Notes under the pieces: generated by a model
Database searches by the model: none
Told to the model about the DNA's origin: nothing
What the model saw: only the letters and a program-made list of their open reading frames with translations
Translations under genes and position numbers: made by a program
NCBI GenBank assembly: GCA_039111635.1
Contig: JBCAQO010000118.1
Span: forward strand, 1 to 24,602
Reading direction: 5' to 3'
Source of the DNA: Heterobasidion occidentale
Taxonomy: Eukaryota; Basidiomycota; Agaricomycetes; Russulales; Bondarzewiaceae
Length of the DNA stretch: 24,602 nucleotides
Shown: positions 1-9,589 of the stretch, piece by piece
Numbering within the stretch: the first letter of the stretch is position 1
Layout of the letters: each line of letters opens with the position of its first letter

Positions 1-344
1 CTTGTGTTGAGGCTGAGGTCCCATTGCAAACAGTATGATTCTCTCACCCCTACTAAAACTGTGTTTCGTCTTGCGTTATTTATGATAGTAATCAGGTCCA
101 TCGAGTCACGATCTCGCACGACCGTTGCCTTCTTCTTCCAAGTTCCTGCGTCGAACGTCCACTCGACCCAAGTCAGTCAACGAAACATGTAGGTGGATCC
201 AATCGGACTATTGCCATCTCACGCACTCTTTATATAGTAACAATGTCCTCTCCTTAGACTATCCAAAGTGCCCGACGCATACTCTGACCTGAATCCCTGA
301 TCGACTACTACATCACTGACCGCTACCATTGCTAGAATTACGAG
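1..344. other. Upstream region of the queuosine-salvage gene
   Basis: No gene is recognised here. The short open frame from base 4 has no family resemblance. The right part holds the likely core promoter of the gene starting at 345, including a TATA-like motif about 110 bp before the ATG. Confidence 0.5.
231..237 (+). promoter_or_regulatory. TATA-like box of the queuosine-salvage gene
   Basis: TATATAG follows CTCTT, 114 bp upstream of the chosen ATG. Position and sequence suit a fungal TATA element. There is no experimental support. Confidence 0.4.
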
Positions 345-2165
345 ATGGCGTCGCTCGTTCCTCCACTCCCATCATCGGGAAGCTTTATCAAGTCAATCCG
401 CGAGTCCTCCCGGTCTGTGCGTCAAGTAGCGAATATTACGGTAAGTTATATATAAAGTCTTGTCGAAAGTTCCTTGGGTATGCGTACCCAAGGTTACAAA
501 ATCACCATTCTTGAGCCGATGCTCTCATCAGATTACAGGGTAGACCTCAGGCGAATTTTCTAGAAATTTGTAGACCCTTTTGGCTCTTTAGACAAAGGGT
601 CCTTCCTACTTAAATCATAGATTCTGAGCGGTGGAATCTGGACCTGCCGACTTCCCGGTAACGGTAGGTTGAAGGTCGTCGGCATATGGGCGCTCGTTTG
701 TGCGGTTGCTTTATCGCGTCTTACTGTAGAATTGGTCTTGTGGTCGTTCCCGTCGGCCTCAAGTCTTTCCGACCTTCTTCCTCGTCAGACGGTCGTGGTC
801 ATTAGCGCTGAGGCCCCTTCGTTTCCCCTGTTTATCATCCGAAGACACGATGCATTGGGAGACTCACACACCATATTTTGGATATAGATCAAGCCGTCGA
901 GTATCAGGCGCCTACTCGTTTCTTCGGCATTCACGACGACCTATCATCGTATCGCATCGACCTCACATGGCCTTGCTTTGCCTCTCAACTTTCCCTCGCC
1001 GCTCGCCGAATTGAATCTTCTAGCAATATTATCGCTGTTGAATATCGCATCGGGTTATCGTGTTCCCTTGCACCAACAGACGGGACGCGGTGCATGGGAC
1101 TCGATCCGCGCATTCGTCTTTGGTCTTTATCTATCTTCATCTGCCGACGATGAGGGAGATCTCCTTAGCGCCTGTGGAATGAGGGACATCGGCGACACAA
1201 AGATAGCAGAGCTGTTGGGCGTGAACATCCATGTTGAGAAACCGCACGAGAGCATGCCCGCAATAACCGTGGGTGAGGTCGGAGGGCCTGGATGGGAATT
1301 GGTTCAGCTGTTGAGAAAGCTCCTCAACGAGACAGGAGCTTTCCTCGTCAACAATCGGTATAGAGACTTGGGCAGCTTCGTTGCGGAGGCCTTGAAAGAA
1401 GGCGAGAGAGTCGGGAAGGCCAACGGAGATGAAGCGGCGGTGGATGTCATTGTGGAGCGGGTATTTGTCGTATCGTTGTCGACTTGGTTCTATTCTAACA
1501 ATGTTCTCGTTTGTTTCAGCTTGTCAGGGGCATTCCAGGCTTCCAGGACATGGGAATTGTTGATGGCCAGCGTGCGTTGGCAGATTTCCTTGTGCACGAT
1601 AAACTGCTGAGCATTCTGCGTCCTTGCAGCGATCTATTGCTTCAAAAAAGCTCTTTTCCTCGTCAACGGTATCGCCATCCGCTTCGGGCATTTGTCTCCA
1701 CCTTTCCCCGTTCCTCGCACGTCATCTATCCCGGTTTTCACAGACAACGTACTTCCCTCGATCCTCATACATCTAGGGGTAATTGATCTCTCCACCGCGG
1801 CTCCGTCCTTCTCCTCTCTTTTTCCTAATGCAGGATCAGAAGAGAGCCTGGAGAAGCTCCTCGCGGCGTCGCCGGAGACAGCATCGGGAAAGGCTGTGAA
1901 CAGCGGAAAAGAGGTGCCGAAAGAGGGGCCCGTGCTTACGGCGGAACAAGCATACATTTTGCGCGCGGCGGCGATCGATGCCTGCGAGCTGATCGTCGAA
2001 TACGCACACTCGATGGACGCGGCAGAGCTGGAGGATCGGGGCTTGGGGTGGCTCAGAGAAATTACTCTTCCCGACTTGGATACTTGGCTATGGGCGGTCG
2101 CGAAGGACCGGCCGGATTATAGGAAGCTCGAGAGGTTTGTGCTGCGTAACACCCTTTTTTTCTGA
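345..2165 (+). CDS. Queuosine salvage protein (DUF2419 / Qng1-type queuosine 5'-phosphate N-glycosylase)
   Basis: Model: four exons, 345-440, 888-1460, 1520-1571 and 1630-2165, giving 418 aa. All junctions are GT-AG and keep frame. The exon 1/2 join restores the phrase ANITIKPSSIRRLL, and the exon 3/4 join restores VDGQPIYCFKKALFLVNG. Landmarks seen are FPSPLAELNLLAILSLLN, ASGYRVPLH, GRGAWDSIR (about residues 70-100), LNETGAFLVN, PVFTDNVLPSILIHLGVID and the C-terminal WAVAKDRPDYRKLERF ending in RNTLFF. This order fits the DUF2419 queuosine-salvage family, whose characterised members release queuine from queuosine 5'-phosphate so that eukaryotes can reuse it for tRNA wobble modification. Intron 1 (447 nt) is far longer than the other two (59 and 58 nt). 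A possible 55-nt intron at 1779-1833 was rejected because removing it breaks frame. The family call is from memory; catalytic residues were not assigned. Confidence 0.85.
472..493. other. Perfect hairpin in intron 1 of the queuosine-salvage gene
   Basis: Nine bases (CCTTGGGTA) pair exactly with TACCCAAGG across a TGCG tetraloop, 31 nt after the intron donor. The role is unknown. It could be a chance structure or a remnant of an inserted element. Confidence 0.5.
573..601. other. Second inverted repeat in the same intron
   Basis: GACCCTTT at 573-580 is the exact reverse complement of AAAGGGTC at 594-601, with a 13-nt loop. Its function is unknown. Confidence 0.4.
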
Positions 2166-3504
2166 AAGACTGTCTGCCCGCTGTGACGTGTAAAAATTTG
2201 TTTTTCCTTTTTCTTTTGGCAGCACCCTGCACCATGACCTCAACCGCCTTCGAAGTCGAAGGAGTTGTCACAGTCATCAAACTATATTTGTTTCGTATCT
2301 CCTACAGCGTTCGCAATCCTGTGGTGGCTATGACAAAGTATCTACAACTGCGCGCGGACAAGTATCAGCCCTTCTGGTCTTCGCATACGTATTTGAAGCC
2401 TTCCCGTGCGATATTCAAGTGATGGCTAATGAAATAGCGAGCTCGCTTCTCTGACCTTGGCCAGTAAAAGGCACTGCGTCCCCAGACCACCACGCGGTCG
2501 ACTGCGTTCTCCCGAGGCTCAAAGCAGAACCTTATCACCTGCCTCCAATCAACGCGACCGCGCCCCTCGTCCCCAGTGATCCTTCGGGCCTTCAGCTGAC
2601 TGCAGCGGCCCATGCCTTGCTTCGACGCGAGGCGAGGCCAAACTCCCGTGCCGCACCCCTGCATCCTCAGGACTCCATGCACCCTTGCGAGTCCCTTGCG
2701 AGGGTGGCGGTCACAGGCCGCCCGCGCGCCCCTTGTGTGTTACATCCGGGTTTCCGACACGAGGCCCGCGCGGCGTACGTGTTATTCGGAACGTGGCAGA
2801 GGGGACGGGCACAGGTGGCGTGTGCTCAGGGATGCGCACTTGCCACTTACGCCATGGCCGGGGCTGCGCGACGAGTCCGCCGCCGCGATCGTTCGGATAA
2901 CGCGGGTATCGATCTGCTCTCTCCACCTTGACGTGCGCGCGCAACAACATGTGTTCTTAAAATCGCGAGCGCACATGACGCTCTACGTCGTGACGGCGCC
3001 CTGTGGGCGCTGGGCGCTGGTCGGGGAAGGACCGAGCGCACGGCGTTGACGTTCGGCCCCCATGCCTATGACGCCAAAGAACGCCGGACCATTCCCAAGA
3101 CTATCCTTGAAAAGAAATACAATTGCCGGTTGTGTATTGTGTGTATTGTGTATATGTTGTATGAGCAAGTGACCGGTCATCGAGCGCAAGCGAGCTAGAG
3201 CAAAAATATACAGCGAACGACGATAAATCTAATAGGGCACGGGCAGCAGGGAAGCCTTTTCGACAAGATTCCCTGCCGCATGTCAGGGAAAACGTTCCGA
3301 AAGCAGAGAAATGCGTATCATGGCGTAACAGATCTAGCTCACCAGCAGCACAGCAGCACAGCAGGAACCCCCCTCCAACCCCCTCTCCCATCTCTCTCAC
3401 CCCACCCTCATCGCCTCTCATGCTCCGCTCAGTGTCTGATCCACCTTCGTCGTTGTTTCTCACACCTTATCCCCAACACGCAATCCCCACCGGGCGACTC
3501 GCAA
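2166..3504. other. Convergent intergenic spacer, GC-rich in the middle
   Basis: This lies between the stop of the queuosine-salvage gene and the stop of NAD kinase, so it should hold two 3' ends and no promoter for either. Bases 2600-3060 are strongly GC-rich and keep several frames open, the longest being 2455-2931 (+), about 159 codons; none resembles a known family. Bases 3343-3365 are a short CAGCA-type repeat. No RNA gene was recognised. Confidence 0.45.
3131..3157. repeat. Short TG-rich 9-bp tandem repeat
   Basis: Two exact copies of TGTGTATTG are followed by a degenerate third copy. It lies about 350 bp beyond the NAD kinase stop codon and could be part of its 3' processing region, but this is only a guess from position. 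Confidence 0.4.
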
Positions 3505-6500
3505 CTATGTGTCGCTATCGCTTGCGTTGCTGTCGCTCTCGTCTTGACCCCACACCGCAAATGCCCTTGGTTGCACCGGCGGTGCTTCCTCGACGTACCG
3601 CCCCCGCGACCTCGACCGCGCCTTCCGCCTCCCCGCCGCATGCTCGCTCGCCGTCGGCGTCCTCATCTCGTCGCGCGCGCCTCGGCTCAACACATGACTG
3701 ATCCCGCTCATCCCGCTCATCCCACTCATCCCACTCATCCCACTCATCCCACTCATCCCACTCATCCCACTCATCCCACTCATCCCACTCATCCCACTCA
3801 TCCCACCCACCCCCGCGCCCTCTCCCCCTCCTCCCGCACCACCATGGCCTCCATGCGCGCCCGGCGCCCAATCGAGCGACGCCGTGCTCGACGACGCCGA
3901 CGCCCCCGCCGGACTCGCAAACTCGACGTGCCGCGGCGACAGCCGCCGCGGGTGCGGGTGCGGACCTGCGAACCGATCGGGGCTGTCGACGCCGGACCGG
4001 ATGCCCGACTTGCTGCGCGCCTGCGCGCGCCCGTCCTCGACGCTCAAGCCCATGAGCGCCTCGGCGGCGCGCTGCGCCTCGCGCGTGTCGTCCCCCGCGT
4101 GCGGCTGCTGCTGCTGCTGTTGCTGCCTCTGCTGCTCCGCGAGCGCCTTGCGCTGCGCCGTCTCGAGCGCGCTGTCGGAGGGCTTCTGCGCGTCCGGCGG
4201 GGTGCCTTCCGGGGAGAGGTCGTCGATGTCGAACTTCTCCTCCTCCTCGTCTTCCTCTTCGGACGAGGTGTCGTCTTCGTCCGAGACCTCGTCCTCCTCG
4301 TCCTGGTCGCCAGCCTGCTTCGCGAGCACGGTCGCCTCGGAGCTGCTCGACGTGTGCTCGCGCTCCTTCTTGGAGCGCGCCTTGACGGGCCCTTCTTCGA
4401 CGACGACGAACGACTTTTGCCGCTCGCGCTCGTTCCACTTGAGCGTGCGCGAGATGGCGTGGAACCAGTCCGTTGACTGCTTGTCCGCGCAGACCGTCGG
4501 GAACGGGTACTTGGACGCGGTCACCTTGATGTGGTCGCCCTCTGCACGCGCGAACACAAGATTGAGAGAAGAAAAAAGATGGACGGAGCAGTTTTTTTTC
4601 AGCGTCCACAAGGCGATGATGAGTATCACAAAAAAAGACGCACGTTTCAGCTCCACGCGGCCGCGCCCGTCAAACGATGCCCACGCCGTGCTCCGCGAGT
4701 TGAAGGGGACGCAGATGCGGACCTCCATCGTGTCGGGGAGAAGCATGGGCCGGAAGGAGAGCGTGTGGGGGCATATGGGCGTGATGAGTATCGCCGGGAT
4801 CTCTGGATGAACAAGCGACCCCCCGGCAGAAGCCTGTTGGGGGTCCGTCCCGCGTAAGCGCCCGCGACGACGAGAACGTGCGTTAATGACGGCCTTACCG
4901 AGTACGCCGTCGACCCAGTGGGCGTCGATATCGTCAGCCCGTCGCCCTGCACGGTGGTCATATGGTGCTCGTCGCCTAGCGTCGCCTCGGTCAGCCCACG
5001 CTAGCACATATGCGGACCCGGAGCCTGAGACGCACCGAAGAGCTCCAGCATACTGACATAGGGGCTGGGTCCGCGGTCGACGACGAGGTCGTTGATGACC
5101 TCGAAGCTCTCGACCGGGCGCGTCGTGAAGCACATGATCTCCTTGTCCTTCTGCGCGCGGCCGCCTCGCGCTCCTTCTCGTGGGCGTGCCAGCCCCCCTC
5201 GAGCGCCTCCCAGCCGCCCTTCTCGAGGTTGCGCATCATGATCTCGCCCGTCTCGCCCTTCTTGACCGCCTTGCGGCGGCCCTTGCCCGCGCGGCGCAGC
5301 TCGTCGGCCGGCACGGCGCGGTACACGGTGCACGTGAAGCGCATGCGCAGGTTGACGCGGATGCCCGACTCGATCGCGCTGTCCATCACCGCCTGGTGGT
5401 CCGCAAAGTCGAAGTTGGTGAGGAAGCCGAGGGAGCCGAGCGCGAAAGGCAGCACGGGCGGCACGATGCGCTGGAAGAGCCAGGAGGTGAAGAGCACGGT
5501 GCCGTCGCCCCCGAGCTGTGCGCCGGTTTATATTAGTGGACTTGGGATGTTGCACGTGTGATAGAATAGAACGGCCTGACTCACGGTAACGACGAAATCG
5601 AACAGATGGGGGCTGCGATTGCACATCTCGGCGGTCCAGTACCTGAGCTGGCCGTCCTCGTTGGGGCCGCTCTCGCTCATGCTGCTCATGCTTAGCGAGG
5701 TCGTCGAGGACGAGAAGGAGTTGTTGCTGGACGTGCGGCGGCGGGGAAAGGGGATGAAGAGCTCAGGGTGGTCGCGCTCGATGCCGGCGGCGTCGAAGCG
5801 ACGCGAGGTGCGGAGCTGGTGGTCGACATAACTGCGGGGTCATGTCAGGCCTCACTCGGCGGAGAACGCGCACGGGTAAGGGAGGAGGAGGGAGGAGGGT
5901 GGGTTTGAGACGCACACGACGAGACCACGCCCTCCGTGACGCTGTTTCGTCATCAGGTAGACGGCGAGCTCGCGGGTGAGCTGGATGAGACGGTTGTCCC
6001 GCGCCTTGGTCACGATGAGGACGTTTTGAACGTGGGACTTGATGCGTGCGCGGCCTGAGCGGCGGGGGATCGTGAGCGATCGGAGCGGGGTCGGGGAAAA
6101 TGGGGGACTCACCGAGCTGCTTGCTCATCTCGCGCACGCCGACGGCGGTCTCTGCGAGCTGTTTTGTGAGGCTGCCACCGGTCTCGTCGTCATCGACTTC
6201 TTCGTACTCGGCGTCGACCGCGTACGAGTCTGAGACGGAGCCGTCGTCGTACGGGACGGGGATGACCTGGCCGTTTTCTAACTTTCTATAGCGGCGGGGG
6301 CGCGGCGGGGCAGGCTCAGGAGCGGGTGTGGCGGAGTGCTGGAGGCCGCGTGCGACGCCGACGTCGGGTGCGATGCCGTGGCGCTGCTTGAGCCATTCTG
6401 TAAAGGACGCGCCCTTGTCTAGGTGGGAGTGTACGAAGCAGGGGGAGGACATGGGGTTCTGGTGAGAGCGCGGGGTGTGCTGGAAGGTGGACGGAGAGGC

Positions 6501-6884
6501 GACGGCGGGGCGGGGGTCGGGTGAGGTCATCGTGATCGGGGGCGCAAGGCCGTTTCCGTTCGCAGCGGGGGGGTGGGAGGGATCGACGTGGCTGCCGTTG
6601 GCGGGGACGTGTTTGGAGGGCCGGGGGGTGGTCGCGCGGGGGATGGGTTGGAGCCTGCCACTGGGGAGGACGCGCGGGGACTGTTCCTCGAGGATGATGT
6701 CGGAGTTCCAGGCAGACTGGACGTGGTCGATGAGGAGGTTGGAGGGCCTGCTGCTGCGCCTGGAGAGCGAGGGCTGTATCTCGGGCTCGTAGTCGTGGTC
6801 GTCGTGCATTGCGACGGGGCTGGTGGGAGGCGTGGAGAAGACCTGTGTGTCTGGCGAGAGAAGAGAGGCGGCCAGGGCGGGCAT
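3505..6884 (-). CDS. NAD kinase (ATP-NAD kinase), with a single-base frame break in exon 4
   Basis: Seven exons, read downward: 6884-6113, 6054-5916, 5831-5585, 5515-5036, 4975-4899, 4833-4644 and 4541-3505, about 980 aa. NAD kinase phosphorylates NAD to NADP. The nucleotide-binding motif LGGDGTVLFTSWLFQ opens exon 4, followed by LGSLGFLTNFDF, GLTISTPTGSTAYS, GGSLVHPEIPAILITPICPH, LSFRPMLLPDTMEVRICVP and DGRGRVELKQGDHIKV, the order of the fungal UTR1-like family. The core is about residues 270-670. The N-terminal third is proline/serine-rich and probably disordered. The C-terminal ~300 residues carry acidic clusters, a glutamine run, a Met-Ser-Gly repeat and a Ser/Asp-rich end. In exon 4 the frame changes near 5149-5152: the upstream frame ends in EREAAARR and the downstream frame resumes at KDKEIMCFTT. 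One extra base would rejoin them, and no intron fits. Start chosen as the first ATG below a TATA box. Confidence 0.9.
3701..3808 (-). repeat. 9-bp coding minisatellite encoding (Met-Ser-Gly)n in NAD kinase
   Basis: Eleven full 9-bp units (ATCCCACTC on the plus strand; the first two read ATCCCGCTC) are followed by one degenerate unit. The unit is a multiple of three, so copy-number change keeps the frame. On the coding strand it reads ATG-AGT-GGG repeats, about residues 880-916 of the predicted protein. Confidence 0.95.
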
Positions 6885-6938
6885 GGCTGGGAGGGTCGGC
6901 GTTCGTCGTTGGTTGTTCTCGCGCAGGCTGGTCGCGTG

Positions 6939-6945
6939 TTATATA
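6939..6945 (-). promoter_or_regulatory. TATA box of NAD kinase
   Basis: TATATAA on the minus strand, 55 bp upstream of the chosen start codon. Confidence 0.45.
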
Positions 6946-7684
6946 GAGTGGGCGAGTCTCCAAGCAACCACGCCGTCGTCCGCAACTCGGCGCTATCGAG
7001 TATCTGTCCCCTTCTCCTGCCATTCTCTCCCGCCATCCCATTCGCTGCCACGTAAACGTGCCTTGCTCAGCCGCCCAATCACTGATCTCATACCCACCCC
7101 CGCCTGCGACATCGTTCACACCAGCCGTCAGCTATCATGCGATGCACATCCATCATTCTGCGCGCAATGAGTACATCTGGCTCGACCTACAGGACGTGCT
7201 GTCGTGAGTCGTGACCTGCACAGAGCTTGGTCAACCTCCCCTGCGTCAGCCAATCGGCTGTCGCGACCACGTACGCGTCCTGCTCGACCAATCCGAATCC
7301 GCGCCCATGCCGACTGCGCAACGCGCCGCTCAGAAGCTGCTACGAAAGGTATCATTACCTGTCGTCGTCGTCGCCGCCTTCTGCAGAGAGGCGACTCGAT
7401 GAAATCACGGGTCCATTGATGATCTGCATCACGCACTACATTTGCACGAGCACACATCAAGAGTGACTGGCACCCCCACATCTTCCGCCCTTGATTGTTT
7501 CACAGGACTGCGCCGCGCCCATCTCGAACTCAGAAACGAGATCGATCAAGACGCGGATGCCCGTGGGGAGACCCACGACGCGCGATCGCGACGCGAGTCT
7601 CGCAAGAGCGGCAGTGCTTGGTGCTTCGGTGACCGTGACGCTGACAGCGTGTCTCGCCGCACCCGCGTCCCGCACCCTCGCAAG

Positions 7685-7691
7685 GACGTCA
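7685..7691 (-). promoter_or_regulatory. TGACGTC (CRE-like) site, distal, Hsp12-like gene 1
   Basis: TGACGTC on the minus strand (GACGTCA on plus), 273 bp before the ATG. This is the core bound by ATF/CREB-type bZIP factors. Known for the family: fission yeast hsp9 responds to the Sty1-Atf1 stress pathway. The role here is inferred from position. Confidence 0.4.
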
Positions 7692-7757
7692 CTCCCGCGG
7701 ATGCGCATCTCCCCCAGCCTGCGCGGTGACCACTGCGGTGACGCACCCGCGCCCCCA

Positions 7758-7764
7758 TGACGTC
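7758..7764 (+). promoter_or_regulatory. TGACGTC (CRE-like) site, proximal, Hsp12-like gene 1
   Basis: TGACGTCG, 206 bp before the ATG and about 80 bp before the TATA box. The duplicated neighbour has a matching site. Confidence 0.5.
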
Positions 7765-7839
7765 GTCCCCAGGTCACCTGGCCCTCCCCGACGCGCGCAT
7801 ACGATCGACTCGACTCGACGCTCCGCGCCCCGCCAGCTC

Positions 7840-7847
7840 TATATAAA
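7840..7847 (+). promoter_or_regulatory. TATA box of Hsp12-like gene 1
   Basis: TATATAAA, 117-124 bp before the ATG, followed by a pyrimidine-rich leader typical of strongly expressed fungal genes. Confidence 0.6.
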
Positions 7848-7963
7848 CCCTTCCACTCCCTAGTCTTTCCCTCACCATCTTGCACTCACGCACTCACCAA
7901 CTCATCCGCACTCGCACTCTATCAAACTCGTCGCTTTTCACCCTCCAAACTTTTAACATCACA

Positions 7964-8418
7964 ATGTCCGACGCAGGCCGCCAATCGTTCACCGACAAGG
8001 CAGGGTCGGCCTTCAAGGTAGTCCTCTTCCTCTGCTGCGCAGCATCCATACTCATGCTTGCTCCTCGCCGCCATCGTCGTCATCATCGTTTAGCCTGATT
8101 CTCAAAAGTCGTTCACCGAGCACGCCGGCGACAGCCTGAAAGGCACCTCCGACTCGATCTCCTCGTCCTTGCAGCCAGAGGTCCGCTCCCTTCTCCCTGC
8201 CCTTCGGATCTTTCCTCTGACTAATTGCTTCTCCTTGCAGAGTCAGAAGTCGACCTCCCAGCAGGCCGGCGACACCTTGTCCGGCAACCAGAATGAGAAC
8301 AAGGTTTGAGAGGCTTCTCCGCCCTACGATTCACGCTGGTGCTGACAATCATTTCACGCAGGGGTCGTTGATGGATAAGGCCAAGGAGACTGTGGGTCTC
8401 GGCGGCAACAGGACCTGA
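7964..8418 (+). CDS. Hsp9/Hsp12-family stress protein, copy 1
   Basis: Four exons: 7964-8017, 8094-8180, 8241-8303 and 8362-8418, 86 aa, all introns in phase 0. The protein starts MSDAGRQSFTDKAGSAFK and continues PDSQKSFTEHAGDSLK, SQKSTSQQAGDTLSGN and a final DKAKETVGLGG. This is the pattern of small hydrophilic Hsp12/Hsp9 proteins (PF04119), which are unstructured in solution, fold on membranes and stabilise them under stress. The family identification is strong; the function is taken from yeast homologues. The third donor (GTTTGA) is weak but its position is confirmed by the paralogue 1.1 kb downstream, which is cut at the same place. TGACGTC sites and a TATA box upstream suggest stress-inducible transcription. 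Confidence 0.93.
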
Positions 8419-8864
8419 GCAATACGCTTTCACAATAGCGAGGACGATTGACCAAGGTTTTGGTTATATACGGATTTCATCTATCTGTAACAATATTTCT
8501 GCCGTCATTGTACCACTATGAATGTAACACCCGAAGTGATGTGAAGCATACTTTCAGTCCTTGCTAAGAAAGTCGCATTATATGAGGGTTTTTGAGAGCG
8601 TCACATTTCTCAATACGGCCTTTTCTCCTTCCTTCGGTCGAAAGTGCAAAGGTATGACAGGCAAGGATGTTACATGTCGCGAGCAAGTCCCACCATCGCC
8701 CCACAATTGTAAGCATACTTTGAGGAAGACGAATCCAACCACTTCCTCTTCCAGACGGCAACCTCAATGCGTATATGCATCTTCGCGTTCAGGTGGGGAA
8801 CAGGCGCGCACGTTTGTGATATCTCGCTCCTGAGACATGGAAGGGAGATTTCCAACGCCTCCGC

Positions 8865-8871
8865 TGACGTC
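8865..8871 (+). promoter_or_regulatory. TGACGTC (CRE-like) site, distal, Hsp12-like gene 2
   Basis: TGACGTC, 232 bp before the ATG of copy 2, 65 bp upstream of a second identical core. Confidence 0.45.
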
Positions 8872-8929
8872 TGCGACTCTTCGACATCGACATCACAATC
8901 TCCTTGCAGCCTCCCTTGCTGTTGCTAGA

Positions 8930-8936
8930 TGACGTC
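8930..8936 (+). promoter_or_regulatory. TGACGTC (CRE-like) site, proximal, Hsp12-like gene 2
   Basis: TGACGTCG, 167 bp before the ATG and about 47 bp before the TATA-like motif. It has the same eight bases as the proximal site of copy 1. Confidence 0.5.
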
Positions 8937-8976
8937 GGCGTCGATGGCGCCCCACGCAGGCCGTGCTCCAAATCGC

Positions 8977-8983
8977 ATAAATA
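8977..8983 (+). promoter_or_regulatory. TATA-like box of Hsp12-like gene 2
   Basis: ATAAATA, 120 bp before the ATG, nearly the same spacing as the TATA box of copy 1. Confidence 0.45.
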
Positions 8984-9096
8984 GGCCCACCCGCGCGCTC
9001 AGTCCAACCCAACCCAAACGCACTTACCTCTTCCCCCTCATACACGCACATACAAACCCATTTCTCAGCCCCTCCCCCGTTTTCATACATACAAAC

Positions 9097-9589
9097 ATGT
9101 CCAACGCCGGCCGTCAATCCTTCACCGACAAGATGGGGAGCAGCATGAAGGTGCGCCCGCATGCCGCCTCTCTTCTCCGCCTAGTCCGCTGCGACGATGC
9201 TGACCTCGCGTGCTGAACGTTGAACCCGCAGCCTGACTCGCAAAAGTCGGCCACCGAGCAGGCCAGCGACAAGGCCAAGGGCATGTACGAAAACGTCGCG
9301 TCCACGGTACAGCCTCAGGTCAGTACCTGACCGCGATTGCGACCCTGTCACTGACCTGTGGTCTCTTGCGTTCGCGTAATGCGTTGCTCGCGCACGCAGA
9401 GCCAGAAATCGGGCACGCAGCAGGCCGGCGACGCCATCTCTGGAAACTCCAACGAGGACCAGGTGCGTGCGCCCTCGGCAGCCGATTTTACCGTGCTCAC
9501 TGGGCGGGTGTTTTGTTCTGTAGGACTCGATGTTGGACAAGGCCAAGAACGCCATGGGCTTTGGCGGCTCGGGGACTGGCGATAACTAA
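9097..9589 (+). CDS. Hsp9/Hsp12-family stress protein, copy 2
   Basis: Four exons: 9097-9150, 9232-9318, 9400-9462 and 9524-9589, 89 aa. The first three exons have the same lengths (54, 87, 63 nt) and the same phase-0 junctions as copy 1, so this is a tandem duplicate. The protein starts MSNAGRQSFTDKMGSSMK, then PDSQKSATEQASDKAKGMYE, then SQKSGTQQAGDAISGN, and ends DKAKNAMGFGGSGTGDN. The first 18 residues differ from copy 1 at few positions while the middle has diverged, so the duplication is not very recent. Membrane-protective stress role by family membership. Confidence 0.93.

Larger units (their letters stand above)
6885..7963. other. Divergent promoter region between NAD kinase and the first Hsp12-like gene
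   Basis: This spacer of about 1.1 kb serves two genes pointing away from each other. Seen in it are a TATA motif for NAD kinase, two TGACGTC sites and a TATA box for the Hsp12-like gene. Bases 7457-7885 are GC-rich and hold open frames on both strands with no recognisable family. No RNA gene was recognised. Confidence 0.5.
8419..9096. other. Spacer between the two Hsp12-like genes
   Basis: About 680 bp with no gene recognised. It should hold the terminator of copy 1 and the promoter of copy 2. Two TGACGTC sites and a TATA-like motif lie in its right half. Confidence 0.5.

Noticed and set aside
1779..1833. Possible 55-nt intron (GTAATT ... CTAATGCAG) in the queuosine-salvage gene
   Set aside because: Its removal shifts the frame, while leaving it in preserves LGVIDLS and the downstream conserved block in one frame.
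2711..3189. Several overlapping small frames on both strands
   Set aside because: High GC content keeps frames open. They are Arg/Ala/Pro-rich and mutually overlapping, with no motifs.
3505..4810. Long open frames on the plus strand and other minus frames opposite the NAD kinase tail (HPT repeats, WDE repeats, Ser-rich frame)
   Set aside because: They are shadows of the GC-rich coding region and the 9-bp repeat. The MSG frame is continuous with the kinase domain and ends in a sensible terminus.
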